This document shows, in pieces, positions 54,392-63,896 of a stretch of DNA of 64,000 bases. The notes under the pieces are model-generated. The model searched no databases, was not told the DNA's origin, and saw nothing but the letters and a program-made list of their open reading frames with translations. Position 1 is the stretch's first letter. Each line of letters starts with the position of its first letter. Origin of the DNA: Achromobacter xylosoxidans (GTDB lineage: Bacteria; Pseudomonadota; Gammaproteobacteria; Burkholderiales; Burkholderiaceae_B); assembly GCF_014490035.1 (NCBI RefSeq), contig NZ_CP061008.1, positions 4,650,001 to 4,714,000 of the forward strand, read 5' to 3'. Made by a program: the position numbers and the translations under genes.

Positions 54392-55063
54392 TCAGGCCGA
54401 TTCCACATCCAGCATGTAGCCAAAGCCGCGCACCGTTTGAATGCTGGCGCCCGTGCCTTCCAGGCGCTTGCGCAGGCGGTACACATAGACTTCGACGGCG
54501 TTTTCGCTGAAATCGGCATCCCAGGCCGACAGCGAGTTCACGATCTGGCGCTTGGTCACGACGCGGCCGACGCGGGCCATCAGCATTTCCAGCACGGAGA
54601 GCTCGCGCACCGACAGCGACAGGCGTTGGCCATTGGCGCGGACTTCGCGGCCGACGGTGTCGAACACCAGCGGGCCGACTTCAATCAGGGGCTGCGCCTG
54701 GCCGGCGCGGCGCCGGCCGAAGGCGCGCACGCGCGCCGCCAGCTCGGGCAGTTCAAAAGGCTTGGTGACGTAATCGTCCGCCCCGGCGTCCAGGCCGGCG
54801 ACGCGGTCCTCGATGCCATCGCGGGCGGTGAGGATCAACACAGGGACCTGGTTGCCGTCCTGCCGCAATTGCCGCAGCACGTCCAGCCCGCTCATGCCAG
54901 GAAGGTTGAGGTCGAGCAGCATGAGGTCGTAAGGCTGCCCCGCCAAGGCGCCCAGAACCCGGTCGCCCTCGGTCAGCCAGTCGACCGCATAGCCTTGGTC
55001 GGCCAGAAATTCCTGGAGCGCGTGGCCCAGGGTGGTGTCGTCTTCGATTACCAGAACTCGCAT
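54392..55063 (-). CDS. OmpR-family response regulator (TctD-like)
   Basis: A 223-aa regulator with receiver domain (Asp51 in YDLMLLDLNLPGMSGLD; acidic pocket EDD at 7-9; Lys in YVTKPFELPEL) and a C-terminal OmpR winged helix (LSLSVRELSVLEMLMARVGR). Partner of the kinase that follows. Its targets may include kup. Confidence 0.93.
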   Translation of the reverse strand: MRVLVIEDDTTLGHALQEFLADQGYAVDWLTEGDRVLGALAGQPYDLMLLDLNLPGMSGLDVLRQLRQDGNQVPVLILTARDGIEDRVAGLDAGADDYVTKPFELPELAARVRAFGRRRAGQAQPLIEVGPLVFDTVGREVRANGQRLSLSVRELSVLEMLMARVGRVVTKRQIVNSLSAWDADFSENAVEVYVYRLRKRLEGTGASIQTVRGFGYMLDVESA

Positions 55064-55128
55064 GCGGCGATTCTAGCGCGATCCCGGCCGGAACGGGGCG
55101 CGAAATGCGCCCCGGGGCCGGGAAGCGT

Positions 55129-55611
55129 TCAAGGTGCGGACGGAGCCGGGGCGGCCCCGGCTGCCGCGGGCGCGGCGGAGCCGGCCACGCCGCCCGAAGG
55201 AGGCGTGGTGACAAACCCGATGCGCGTCATGCCCGAACGGCGCGCCGAAGCCATGACCTTGGCCAGGGTCTCGTAGCGGGTATTCTGGTCCGCACGGATG
55301 CGGATCTCGGGTTGCGGCTTGGTGCCGGCAATCGACTTGAAGCGGTTGGGCAGGTCATCGATATTGACCGGCTTCTCGTCCCAGAACAGCGCCCCGCTGG
55401 CATCGATGGCCAGGTCGACGGTCTTGGGTTCTTCCTCGATCTGCTCGGCCGCCACCTGGGGCATGTTGATCTTGATCGAATGCGCCAGCAGCGGCGCGGT
55501 GATGATGAAGATCACCAGCAGCACCAGCATCACGTCGATCAGGGGCACCATGTTGATCTCGGAAACCGTACTGCTTCCGGATCCTTTGCCCTCGAAGCTG
55601 CCAAAGGCCAT
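55129..55611 (-). CDS. exbD: Biopolymer transport protein ExbD
   Basis: A 160-aa proton-channel subunit that energises TonB. One membrane helix at ~22-42 with the essential Asp26 (MVPLIDVMLVLLVIFIITAP), and a periplasmic domain. Ala/Pro-rich tail. The ATG overlaps the exbB stop as TAATG. Confidence 0.93.
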   Translation of the reverse strand: MAFGSFEGKGSGSSTVSEINMVPLIDVMLVLLVIFIITAPLLAHSIKINMPQVAAEQIEEEPKTVDLAIDASGALFWDEKPVNIDDLPNRFKSIAGTKPQPEIRIRADQNTRYETLAKVMASARRSGMTRIGFVTTPPSGGVAGSAAPAAAGAAPAPSAP

Positions 55612-56585
55612 TATTCGCTCCCGCGTTGAGCCGCAGCGCCGTTACCGTTCTGGCGGCGCAGGGCGCGCACCTTGCCATCGGACAGAGCGACCTGCTGGCC
55701 GGTGGTCAGGAACGCGAACAAATCATGCGCAAAGGCATCCAGGCGCGACAGGAACACGCGGTTGTTGCGCACGAAGGTGTTGTAGGCCAGCACCGCGGGA
55801 ATGGCGACCGCCAGGCCCAGGCCCGTCATGATCAGCGCTTCGCCCACCGGACCAGCGATGCGGTTGATGGTCACGCCGTCGGACAGGCCGATGCCGACCA
55901 GGGCATGGTACACGCCCCAGACCGTGCCGAACAGGCCCACGAACGGCGCCGTCGAACCCACCGAGGCCAACACGGTCAGGCCGTTTTCCAGCTTGGCGGT
56001 TTCTTCGTCGATGACCTTACGCATGGTGCGCGTGACGAAATCGGAGTTGCTGCCCGACTCTTCAAGCTTGGTCGCGCCGAACTTGTTGTGATGCGCCTGC
56101 GCATGCATGGCGTGGCTGGCCAGGTGCGAGAACGGGTCGCGCGCGCCGTGCGTGACGATTTCGTTTTCGACCTGTTCGAGCGAGCTGGCGTTCCAGAACT
56201 TGTTCAGGAAGTCCGCCGAGCGCTTGCGCATGCTGACGTTGCTGGCGACCTTGACCAGGATCAGATACCAGGTCACCAGCGACATCAGGATCAGGATGAT
56301 GAAAAGGCTCTTGCCGACGAAGTCGCTCTGCGCGACGAAGTGCAGGAAGCCCATGTCGGGAACCGCGGCGGGCGCCGGCGCGGCAGGCAGCGCCGAGGGC
56401 AGCGCGGCAGCAGCGCCTTGCAGCGCATCGGCCGATTGCTGAGCCACGGCGCCGACGGTCGAGGCGGCTTGTTGAGCTGCGGGCGCGGCCGCAGCCGCGG
56501 CGGGCGCAGCGGCGGCGGCAGCCGGTGCTGCCGGGCTGGTGGTCGCCTGCGCCACCAGGGTGGCGCTATGCAGTGCGTTGGACAT
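55611..56585 (-). CDS. exbB: Biopolymer transport protein ExbB
   Basis: A 324-aa ExbB/MotA/TolQ proton-channel protein, longer than the 244-aa E. coli form owing to an Ala/Pro-rich N-terminal extension (~1-75). Helices at ~90-112, 205-230 and 255-280; FVGLFGTVWGVYHALVGIG and GPVGEALIMTGLGLAVAIPA are the conserved channel parts. One base after tonB. Confidence 0.94.
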   Translation of the reverse strand: MSNALHSATLVAQATTSPAAPAAAAAAPAAAAAAPAAQQAASTVGAVAQQSADALQGAAAALPSALPAAPAPAAVPDMGFLHFVAQSDFVGKSLFIILILMSLVTWYLILVKVASNVSMRKRSADFLNKFWNASSLEQVENEIVTHGARDPFSHLASHAMHAQAHHNKFGATKLEESGSNSDFVTRTMRKVIDEETAKLENGLTVLASVGSTAPFVGLFGTVWGVYHALVGIGLSDGVTINRIAGPVGEALIMTGLGLAVAIPAVLAYNTFVRNNRVFLSRLDAFAHDLFAFLTTGQQVALSDGKVRALRRQNGNGAAAQRGSE

Positions 56586-56586
56586 C

Positions 56587-57393
56587 TCAGTTCCTCATTA
56601 CGAAATCGAACGGAATTTTGGCTTTGGCGGGATAGGCCACGCCGTTACGGGTATACGGTTTGAATCGGCCCTTGCGGGCGGCTGCCAGCGCCGATTCGTC
56701 CAGGCGCGGAAAGCCCGAGGACGCATCGATGGTTGCCCGCTCCACCAGCCCCTGGGTGTTGATCTCGACCAGCACCACCACCCGGCCCTCTTCCCGCATG
56801 CGGCGCGACGCCATCGGATAGTTGGGCATCGGGCGCGCGCCTTGGAATTCAATGCTGGACACCAGCACCGGCTGATCCGGCGGCGGCCCCTGCTGCGGCC
56901 CTTGCGGCGCCTGCGTGCCTTCGGGCGCGCCGCTGGGCGGCGTCTTCGGCGCTTCCGGCTTGGGCTCGACCTTGACGTCCTGCTTGGGCTCGGGCTTGGG
57001 TTTAGGCTTGGGAGGCGGCTTGGGCTTGGGTTTGGGCGCCGGCATCGGCGGCTTTTCGACCACTGGCTCCGGTTCGGGTTCAGGCTCCGGCTCGGGCTTG
57101 AGCTCGGGTTCAGGCTCGGGTTCGACTTCGGGCTGCGGCGGCTCGGGTGGAGTTTCCGTCACCGGCTGCGGCTCCTCGGGAGTGGGTTCGGCCTTGGCGA
57201 TCTGGGGTATGGGCGCATCCACCACACTCACCATGATGGCTTCGGGTTCCTCGAGTTCAGGACGATTCTCGGGTGCCATGAAGATGGCGCCGATCACTGC
57301 CGCATGCAGCGCCAGGACCGTCAGGCCAGCGCCTGCGCGTATACCGAATGAAGAGCGCGAAGAAGAATTCCAACCGCGTTGAAAACTAGGCAT
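56587..57393 (-). CDS. tonB: Energy transducer TonB
   Basis: A 268-aa TonB. Membrane anchor at ~19-40, then a long periplasmic spacer (~50-165) made of Pro-Glu and Pro-Lys repeats, then the C-terminal TonB domain (MPNYPMASRRMREEGRVVVL and GLVERATIDASSGFPRLDES). The gene order tonB-exbB-exbD is a complete energising unit for outer-membrane iron receptors. A Fur-like palindrome lies ~100 bases upstream. Confidence 0.94.
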   Translation of the reverse strand: MPSFQRGWNSSSRSSFGIRAGAGLTVLALHAAVIGAIFMAPENRPELEEPEAIMVSVVDAPIPQIAKAEPTPEEPQPVTETPPEPPQPEVEPEPEPELKPEPEPEPEPEPVVEKPPMPAPKPKPKPPPKPKPKPEPKQDVKVEPKPEAPKTPPSGAPEGTQAPQGPQQGPPPDQPVLVSSIEFQGARPMPNYPMASRRMREEGRVVVLVEINTQGLVERATIDASSGFPRLDESALAAARKGRFKPYTRNGVAYPAKAKIPFDFVMRN

Positions 57394-57490
57394 GAATCAG
57401 CCAGGGTGCATTGACTTATCCGGCCAGCCAGGAAAGACGCACACGCGATGGCGACGCCGGCTGACCGGTACAAGCCCACAATAATATCTT

Positions 57491-57509
57491 AAATGCGAAT
57501 GATTCGCAC
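57491..57509 (-). promoter_or_regulatory. Candidate Fur box upstream of tonB
   Basis: TGCGAATGATTCGCA (57494-57508) is a perfect 7-1-7 palindrome. It matches the core of the Fur consensus TGATAATGATTATCA at 11 of 15 positions (TG..AATGATT..CA). It lies 101 bases before the tonB start, and tonB operons are usually iron-regulated. Confidence 0.55.
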
Positions 57510-57582
57510 GTCCTATTTCATCTGACCCCGTCTTACATTTCCGGGCGGGATCAACAGGCATGAGCGTTACGGCGCGCGCAAA

Positions 57583-57617
57583 ACAAAAAACCCGCCACCA
57601 TGACGTGTGCGGGTTTT
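57583..57617 (-). terminator. Intrinsic terminator after tRNA-Val
   Basis: On the minus strand AAAACCCGC...GCGGGTTTT (57609-57617 with 57587-57595) forms a 9-bp stem followed by T-rich TTTTTTGTTT. It lies 25-55 bases past the tRNA 3' end. Confidence 0.8.
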
Positions 57618-57641
57618 GTGCGGAGCGCATATCGGAGCTTT

Positions 57642-57717
57642 TGGTGGGTGCTACAGGGGTCGAACCTGTGACCTACGCCTTGTAAGGGCGCCGCTCTACC
57701 AACTGAGCTAAGCACCC
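57642..57717 (-). tRNA. tRNA-Val (anticodon TAC)
   Basis: The 76-base minus-strand sequence starts GGGTGCTTAGCTCAGTTGG and ends GCACCCACCA with the CCA encoded. Acceptor stem GGGTGC/GCACCC, anticodon stem GCGCC/GGCGT around loop CTTACAA, and T arm CAGGGGTCGAACCTG (reverse view) all fold. Anticodon TAC reads GUA/GUG valine codons. Confidence 0.96.
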
Positions 57718-57872
57718 ATTTTGATGCAGCCTCAAGACGAAATTCGCGAAAAATCCGTACAAGCAACTGCCAACCGGGGCACTCAAAAGCAATACGCGGG
57801 CCGGAGTATACCGGACCGCGCAATTGTGGGCAAATCGCCAGGGCTGAATGCCTGCGACCCGCCCGCCGTCCA

Positions 57873-58145
57873 TTAGTTGACGGCGTCCTTCAGGGCCTTG
57901 CCCGGACGGAACTTCGGCACCTTGGCCTTCTTGATCTTGATGGTTTCGCCAGTGCGCGGATTACGGCCGGTGCGAGCGGCGCGAGCCGACACAGCGAACG
58001 TGCCAAAGCCAACCAACGTAACCGTACCGCCCTTCTTCAGGGTGGTCTTGACGGCACCGATCAGGGCGTCGAGCGAACGACCAGCGGCGGCCTTGGAGAT
58101 GTCGGCCTTGCTGGCGATGTGATCGATGAGTTCGGTTTTGTTCAT
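57873..58145 (-). CDS. hupB: DNA-binding protein HU
   Basis: A 90-aa HU-family nucleoid protein. [20 protein letters not shown] at the start, [20 protein letters not shown] forming the DNA-binding arm with the conserved Pro, and a basic C terminus are standard for HU-beta. IHF is less likely as the arm lacks IHF-specific residues. Its promoter probably lies ~200 bases upstream. Confidence 0.95.
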   Translation of the reverse strand: MNKTELIDHIASKADISKAAAGRSLDALIGAVKTTLKKGGTVTLVGFGTFAVSARAARTGRNPRTGETIKIKKAKVPKFRPGKALKDAVN

Positions 58146-58350
58146 TCAGGTGTACCCCTCACAAGGTATTGAGTCTGCCGGAGTGCAGTTCATGGCCGTC
58201 ATGATGGACGCCGCTGAAGACGCAAAACCGACAAACGACGAACAGACAGTGGATAAACTTTTTTCTTGCGCTGCGACGCACAACTTTTAAACTGCTGCGC
58301 CGCCTGGATTCAATGGCAAATTGCCTTCAAATCACCAGCGACGCAGACGT

Positions 58351-58381
58351 GTATTAGGCCTTGGCGTGGCGCGGCTGTCAA
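58351..58381 (-). promoter_or_regulatory. Candidate promoter for hupB
   Basis: On the minus strand a perfect TTGACA (58376-58381) and TAATAC (58351-58356) are separated by 19 bases, which is slightly long. It lies in the 350-base gap 58146-58495, which holds no gene, and would give a leader of ~200 bases. Confidence 0.45.
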
Positions 58382-58495
58382 GCGAAAACCTCACCACAAC
58401 CCGCGTCAATACTAGCTTTTAGACCGTTTCGCAATAAACAGAAACACGCATTTCGGTGTTTGCGCGACACCCTCGAAAACGATCGTTAACTTGCG

Positions 58496-59176
58496 TCAGA
58501 CATCGGCCCATCGACGCAGCAAATTGTGATAAATGCCGGTGAGTTGCACGATCGAGGGATGCCCCGCGGCATCCTGATTCAAGCGCTGTATGGCCACGTC
58601 CATGTCCAGCAGCAGCGCGCGCTGACTATCTTCGCGCACCAGGCTTTGCATCCAGAAAAACGACGACACGCGCGCGCCGCGCGTCACCGGATTGACCTTG
58701 TGCAGGCTGGTGCCCGGGTACAGCACCATGTGCCCCGCCGGCAGCTTCACCGCGCGCGGGCCATAGGTGTCATCGATGACCAGCTCGCCGCCGTCGTAGG
58801 AGTCGGGGTCGGAGAAGAACAGCGTTGCCGACAGGTCGGTGCGCACGCGCTCAGCCGTGCCGGCGATGCCGCGCACCGCGTTGTCCACGTGATAGCCGAA
58901 CGCTTCCCCGCCCTCGTAGCGATTGAACAAGGGCGGAAAGATCTTGCGCGGCAGCGCGGCCGACATGAACAGGTTGTTGGCCGCCAGGCGCTGCAGGATC
59001 AGATTGCCCAGTTCCTGGGCCAGAGGATGCTGCTCCGGCAGTTGGCGGTTGCGCTTGACCTCGGCCGACTGATAGCCGGCCGTGACTTTGCCGTCGACCC
59101 AATCGGCGGCATCCAGGCGGCGCCGGATCTCGGCCGCCTCTTCTGGCGTGAAAACTTCTGCGATCTGTATGAGCAT
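58496..59176 (-). CDS. PKHD-type 2-oxoglutarate/Fe(II) hydroxylase (PiuC/YbiX family)
   Basis: A 226-aa Fe(II)/2-oxoglutarate dioxygenase, exactly the usual length of the PKHD family. Iron ligands are His96 and Asp98 (FGYHVDNA) and His159 (YPGTSLHKV), with Arg169 to bind 2-oxoglutarate. PiuC-like genes are often iron-regulated and next to TonB receptors, but no receptor is adjacent here. The start [14 protein letters not shown] was chosen over an Arg/Ser-rich upstream extension. Confidence 0.92.
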   Translation of the reverse strand: MLIQIAEVFTPEEAAEIRRRLDAADWVDGKVTAGYQSAEVKRNRQLPEQHPLAQELGNLILQRLAANNLFMSAALPRKIFPPLFNRYEGGEAFGYHVDNAVRGIAGTAERVRTDLSATLFFSDPDSYDGGELVIDDTYGPRAVKLPAGHMVLYPGTSLHKVNPVTRGARVSSFFWMQSLVREDSQRALLLDMDVAIQRLNQDAAGHPSIVQLTGIYHNLLRRWADV

Positions 59177-59234
59177 GGGCGCTATCCCGATTGCGTTGCA
59201 GGCGCGCCCGGCCACCGGCCGCGCGCGTGCCGCA

Positions 59235-60479
59235 TTATCCCTGCAGGCAACCGTTGAGCGCCTGATCGAAATCAAACAGCAGATCGGCCTCGTCTTCGAT
59301 GCCCACGGACACGCGGATGAGACTGTCCGCGATGCCCATTTGCTTACGGCGCTCGGCACCCATTTCGTAATAGATGGTGTGGGCGGCAGGCAGCGCCAGG
59401 CTGCGCGTATCGCCCAGGTGGGTCGCCATCAGCACGATGCGCAGGCGGTTCAGGAAATCGAAGCAGTCCACCCCGTCCGCCAGCTCGACGCCCAGCAGGC
59501 CGCCGAAGCGCGAGCCGAACAGCGCCGCCGCGCGCGCATGCTGCGGGTGGCTGGCAAGCCCGGGGTAATGCACCTTGGCCACGCCCGGATGATCCTCCAG
59601 GAAGCGCGCCAGCGCCAGCGCGTTGGCGCAGTGCTTGGCCATGCGCAGGGCCAGGGTCTCGGCACCCACCGCGATGCGGTGCGCGGGTTCGGCCGCCAAG
59701 GTGCCTCCCATGTCGCGCAGACCCTTCTTCTTGACCTGCGTAAGCCCCCAACTGGTGGACGGCCCCTTGCGATAGGCCTCGTAGATGTTCGAGTAGTTCG
59801 ACCAGTCATACAGCCCCGTGTCCGTGACGGCGCCACCCAATGCATTGCCATGACCGCCAATGTATTTGGACAGCGAGTTCATCACCAGGGACGCCCCGAC
59901 CGAGACCGGCCGGAACATCCAGGGCGAGGTCAAGGTGTTGTCGACGACATAGACCAGACCCTTCTCGCGGCAGATTTCCCCGATCACGGCCAGGTCAGCA
60001 ACTTGCGTGCCCGGGTTGGCGATGGTTTCGGTGAAAACCATGCGGGTGTTGGGCTGGATCGCCGCGCGCACCTGCGCCGAATCGGTTGCGTCCACGAAGG
60101 TGATCTCCACGCCCAGCTCCAGCAGCGTGCCCAGCAGGCTGTTGGTGTTGCCGAACACGAACTGGCTGGACACCAGGTGATCGCCGCGGCGCAGCAGCGT
60201 GGTGAAGATGGCAGCCAGCGCGGCCATGCCGGTCGCGAAGCTGACCGTGCCCTTGCCGCCCTCCATCTGGTTGACCTTGGCCTCCAGCGCGGTGGTGGTG
60301 GGCGTGCCTTGGCGGGCATAGGTGAAGCCGGCCTTGCCCTGGAAGACCGCGGCCAGCTCGCGCGCGTCTTCGTAGGCGAACTCCGAGGACGGATGCATGG
60401 GCTTGTGCACCGCTCCGTGCTCGACGGATTGCTTGCGGTCGGAATGGAGGATCGTGGTGGTAAAGCCGTTCTGGTGCAT
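59235..60479 (-). CDS. Cys/Met-metabolism PLP enzyme (cystathionine gamma-synthase family)
   Basis: A 414-aa fold-type I PLP enzyme. PLP Lys is Lys205 in [17 protein letters not shown], with Asp180 ([12 protein letters not shown]) contacting the pyridine. It could be cystathionine gamma-synthase, O-acyl-homoserine sulfhydrylase or a gamma-lyase; sequence alone does not settle it. Only 52 bases before (in transcription, after) rlmB. Confidence 0.85.
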   Translation of the reverse strand: MHQNGFTTTILHSDRKQSVEHGAVHKPMHPSSEFAYEDARELAAVFQGKAGFTYARQGTPTTTALEAKVNQMEGGKGTVSFATGMAALAAIFTTLLRRGDHLVSSQFVFGNTNSLLGTLLELGVEITFVDATDSAQVRAAIQPNTRMVFTETIANPGTQVADLAVIGEICREKGLVYVVDNTLTSPWMFRPVSVGASLVMNSLSKYIGGHGNALGGAVTDTGLYDWSNYSNIYEAYRKGPSTSWGLTQVKKKGLRDMGGTLAAEPAHRIAVGAETLALRMAKHCANALALARFLEDHPGVAKVHYPGLASHPQHARAAALFGSRFGGLLGVELADGVDCFDFLNRLRIVLMATHLGDTRSLALPAAHTIYYEMGAERRKQMGIADSLIRVSVGIEDEADLLFDFDQALNGCLQG

Positions 60480-60531
60480 GATGAGCTGACGCGAAGAGGG
60501 TGTGGTCTACAAGATAGGCAAGACGGATGAA

Positions 60532-61269
60532 TCAGGAACGGCGCTGGCGCACAGTTTCATAGAGGCAGACGGCGCTGGCCACGCTGACGTTCAGGCTTTC
60601 CACCGAACCCAGCATGGGAATGTTCACCAGTTGATCGCAGGTTTCCCGCGTCAGACGGCGCATGCCCTCGCCTTCCGCCCCCATGACCCAGGCCATGGGC
60701 TGGCGCGCATCGATCTGGTGCATGCTGTCGGTGGCCTGGTCGTCCGTGCCCACCAGCCACACGCCGCGGTCCTTCAGGCTGCGCATGGTGCGCGCCAGGT
60801 TGGTCACCATCAGATAGGGCACCGTATCGGCCGCCCCGCACGCCACGCGCTGCACGGTCGCGTTCAGGCCGACGGCCCGGTCGCGCGGCGCGATGACGGC
60901 GTGCACGCCGGCGGCATCAGCGGTGCGCAGGCAGGCGCCCAGGTTGTGGGGATCGGTCACGCCATCCAGGATCAGCAGCAGCGGCGGACCTTCGATGACG
61001 TCGAGCACCTCATCCACGTCCACCGCCAGCTGGCGCTCTTCGGCCAGCGCCACCACGCCCTGATGGCGGGTGCCGCGGGATAGCCCGTCCAGACGCTCCA
61101 TGGGGACCGGATGCAGGCGGCAGCCCGCTTTTTCGGCTTGCTCGATGAACGTCTGCATCCGCTTGTCGCGGCGCGACGCCTCTACATAGATTTCCTTGAT
61201 CGAGTCGGGCGCGTGGCGCAGCCGCGCAACAACCGCGTGAAACCCGGCCAGGACTTGGGTCGACGCCAT
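60532..61269 (-). CDS. rlmB: 23S rRNA (guanosine-2'-O)-methyltransferase RlmB
   Basis: SPOUT methyltransferase, 245 aa, that methylates G2251 of 23S rRNA in E. coli. N-terminal L30e-like substrate domain (~1-75), then the knotted domain with [34 protein letters not shown] and [20 protein letters not shown]. The start [13 protein letters not shown] is the family start. Lies just after rnr, the same order as in many proteobacteria. Confidence 0.95.
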   Translation of the reverse strand: MASTQVLAGFHAVVARLRHAPDSIKEIYVEASRRDKRMQTFIEQAEKAGCRLHPVPMERLDGLSRGTRHQGVVALAEERQLAVDVDEVLDVIEGPPLLLILDGVTDPHNLGACLRTADAAGVHAVIAPRDRAVGLNATVQRVACGAADTVPYLMVTNLARTMRSLKDRGVWLVGTDDQATDSMHQIDARQPMAWVMGAEGEGMRRLTRETCDQLVNIPMLGSVESLNVSVASAVCLYETVRQRRS

Positions 61270-61354
61270 AAATGCAATACCTTTAGATAAACGAATACCC
61301 GCCCCAGAGCGGGGCGGGCCACCGGACCAAGCCGGCCATAGATGCAATGTTACC

Positions 61355-61394
61355 CCTTATGGCGCGGCCGCCCTACGACGGCCGCGCCATAAGG
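61355..61394 (-). terminator. Strong hairpin after rnr (no T tract)
   Basis: CCTTATGGCGCGGCCG (61355-61370) and its exact complement (61379-61394) form a 16-bp stem with an 8-base loop, 6 bases past the rnr stop. A second hairpin, CCCGCCCC/GGGGCGGG, lies at 61298-61318 before rlmB. Neither has a T run, so they may set mRNA stability or partial termination between rnr and rlmB. Confidence 0.5.
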
Positions 61395-61399
61395 AAGTG

Positions 61400-63874
61400 T
61401 CAGTGGCGCTTGTGCGCGGCCTTCTTGGCCGGCGCGGCGCGCTTGGATGCCTTGGGCGCCCGCGGCGGCTTGCTGGCCTTCTTGGCCTCGGCGCGCCGCT
61501 CCTTGGCGGTTTGGCCCTTCAGGGCGGCGGGCTTGGGCGACGCTGCCTTCTTGACGCGGCGGGAAGACTCGTCCGGACTGCGGGCCGAGGCCTTGCGCAA
61601 GGCGTCGAAGCTGGTGCCCTGCACCAGGCGGAACTCGATGCGGCGGGCTTCGAGGTCCACGCGCGACACCTGCACCTGCACCTTGTCGGTCAGGCGGTAA
61701 CGCATGCCGGTACGCTCGCCGCGCAACTCGTGCAGGGCGTCGTTGAACTGGAAGTACTCGCCGCCCAGCTCGGAAACATGCACCAGCCCTTCGACGTGCA
61801 GGGTATCCAGCGTGACGAAGATGCCGAAGCTGGCGACGCCGGTAACGGTGCCGCTGAAGTCCTCGCCCACGCGCTCCTTGACGAACCAGCACTTCAGCCA
61901 GGCCTCAACGTCGCGCGACGCCTCGTCTGCGCGGCGCTCGCTGGCAGACAGCACCAGGCCCATCTTTTCCCAGATGGCATGTTCGTGCTCGCGCTGCGTG
62001 CGGCCGATCACCACGGGCTGGTCTTCCAGGCTGGGCACGTAGCGCTGACCAGCCAGCAACGCCTTGATGACACGATGCGTCAGCAGGTCGGGATAGCGGC
62101 GGATGGGCGAGGTGAAGTGGCTGTAGCCGGGATAGGACAGGCCGAAGTGGCCCATGTTGTCGGGGCTGTAGACCGCCTGCTGCATGGAGCGCAGGCACAT
62201 CGTCTGCAATAGCTGGTAGTCGGGGCGTCCGCGCACCGAATCCAGGAAATCGCCGTAATCCTTGGCCGTGGGCGTCTCGCCGCCGCCCAGCGACAGGCCC
62301 ATGGTGCGCAGGAACTCGCGCAGCGATTGCAGGCGCTCGGGCGTGGGGCCTTCGTGGATGCGGTACAGGCCGGGATGCTTGCTGCGGGCCATGAAGTCTG
62401 CCGCGCAGGTATTGGCGGCCAGCATGCACTCTTCAATCAGCTTGTGGGCATCGTTGCGCACCGACGGCACGATCTGTTCGATGCGGCCGAGCTCGTTGCA
62501 GACGATCTTGGTTTCGACCGTGTCGAAGTCGATGGCGCCGCGCTTCTTGCGCCCTTGCGCCAGCAGTTGAAAGAGTTCGTACAGGTGCTGGACCTGGGGC
62601 ATGACGCTGCGCATGGCGTGCGCGGCCGGACCGCCGGGCTGCTGCAGGGCGGCCCAGATGTTCGTATAGGTGGTGCGCGCATGCGAGTGCATGACCGCGT
62701 TATAGAACTGGTAGGCGGTGACGGTGCCGGCCTTGGCGCCGCTGGCCGGAATGACCATGTCGCAAACCAGCACCAGGCGGTCGACGTCCGGGTTCAGCGA
62801 ACACAAGCCGTTGGACAGGGACTCCGGCAGCATCGGGATGACCCGGCGCGGGAAGTACACGCTGGTGCCGCGTTCGATCGCGTCGTCGTCCAGGGCGTCA
62901 CCCGGACGCACATAGTGGCTGACGTCGGCGATGGCCACCAGCAGGCGCCAGCCCGGACGCTTGCGCTGACCCGTGCCCAGCTCCACGGGTTCACAGTACA
63001 CCGCGTCGTCGAAGTCACGCGCGTCCTCGCCGTCGATGGTGATGAGCGGCACGTCGCGCAGGTCGACGCGGTCCTTGAGATCGGTCTTCCTGACCACGTC
63101 CGGCAGGCGGGCGGCCTGCTTGAGCGCGGCCTCGGAGAAATCGACCGGTACGTCGAACTTGCGCACCGCGATCTCGATCTCCATGCCGGGATCGTCGATC
63201 TCGCCTAGCACCTCGGCCACACGGCCCAGCGGCTGCGTATGGCGCGTGGGCTGCTCCATGATTTCAACCGCGACCACCTGCCCATGCTGGGCGCCGTTGG
63301 TGTCGCTGGGCGGAATCAGGATGTCATGCTTGATGCGCTGGTCCTCGGGCACGACGATGGACAGGCCATGCTCGTGCAGGAAGCGCCCCACCAGCTTGTT
63401 GGTACGGCGCTCAATGACTTCGACGATGGTGCCTTCCGGCTTGCCGCGGTATTCGCCAGTGGGCTTGACCAGTACGCGGTCGCCATGCAGCACCTTGAGC
63501 ATTTCGCGCGGCGACAGGAACAGGTCCGGGCCGCCGTCATCACGCAGCAGGAAGCCGAAGCCGTCGCGATGCCCCAGCACCTTGCCGGCAACGAAGTCCA
63601 GTTTGGTGGCCAGCAGCAACACGCCCTTGCGGTTGGGCATCAATTGGCCGTCGCGCTCCATGGCGCCCAGGCGGCGCTCAAATCCCACCATCGTCGCGGC
63701 GCGCTCGACGCCCATGCGTTCGGCCAGTTCCACCGGAGACAGCGGCGAGCCTGCGGCGCGCAGCGCTTTCAGGATGGCTTCACGGGACGGGACATCAGGA
63801 TCGAAGTCCGGCGGCGCTTCGGGCAAGGGTGTTGATCTGTTGTTATTCGATTCGTTATTCGATCGTTTTGCCAA
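61400..63874 (-). CDS. rnr: Ribonuclease R
   Basis: 3'-5' exoribonuclease, 824 aa. Order: N-terminal winged helix (~25-90), cold-shock domains, RNB catalytic core with TIDGEDARDFDDAVYC (metal-binding Asp cluster) and GLSYPGYSHFTSPIRRYPDL, S1 domain (DFSGTVTGVASFGIFVTLDT), then a Lys/Ala/Arg-rich tail of ~60 residues. The start is TTG at 63872-63874; no upstream ATG is in frame before the window ends, and GGAA lies 9 bases before it. Substrates are structured RNAs. Confidence 0.94.
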   Translation of the reverse strand: MAKRSNNESNNNRSTPLPEAPPDFDPDVPSREAILKALRAAGSPLSPVELAERMGVERAATMVGFERRLGAMERDGQLMPNRKGVLLLATKLDFVAGKVLGHRDGFGFLLRDDGGPDLFLSPREMLKVLHGDRVLVKPTGEYRGKPEGTIVEVIERRTNKLVGRFLHEHGLSIVVPEDQRIKHDILIPPSDTNGAQHGQVVAVEIMEQPTRHTQPLGRVAEVLGEIDDPGMEIEIAVRKFDVPVDFSEAALKQAARLPDVVRKTDLKDRVDLRDVPLITIDGEDARDFDDAVYCEPVELGTGQRKRPGWRLLVAIADVSHYVRPGDALDDDAIERGTSVYFPRRVIPMLPESLSNGLCSLNPDVDRLVLVCDMVIPASGAKAGTVTAYQFYNAVMHSHARTTYTNIWAALQQPGGPAAHAMRSVMPQVQHLYELFQLLAQGRKKRGAIDFDTVETKIVCNELGRIEQIVPSVRNDAHKLIEECMLAANTCAADFMARSKHPGLYRIHEGPTPERLQSLREFLRTMGLSLGGGETPTAKDYGDFLDSVRGRPDYQLLQTMCLRSMQQAVYSPDNMGHFGLSYPGYSHFTSPIRRYPDLLTHRVIKALLAGQRYVPSLEDQPVVIGRTQREHEHAIWEKMGLVLSASERRADEASRDVEAWLKCWFVKERVGEDFSGTVTGVASFGIFVTLDTLHVEGLVHVSELGGEYFQFNDALHELRGERTGMRYRLTDKVQVQVSRVDLEARRIEFRLVQGTSFDALRKASARSPDESSRRVKKAASPKPAALKGQTAKERRAEAKKASKPPRAPKASKRAAPAKKAAHKRH

Positions 63875-63896
63875 AGCTAAAATTTCCGTATATAAT
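63868..63896 (+). promoter_or_regulatory. Strong sigma-70-type promoter pointing out of the window
   Basis: TTGCCA (63868-63873), a 17-base spacer and a perfect TATAAT (63891-63896). The -35 box overlaps the rnr start codon on the other strand. The last ~100 bases hold no open frame with a good start, so it may serve a stable RNA or tRNA beyond the window. Confidence 0.7.

Noticed and set aside
56930..57200. Tandem repeat in the GC-rich Pro/Glu/Lys stretch
   Set aside because: It encodes the normal low-complexity spacer of TonB.
57642..57717. tRNA-Val as an island attachment site
   Set aside because: No integrase, no repeated tRNA 3' end and only ordinary genes on both sides.
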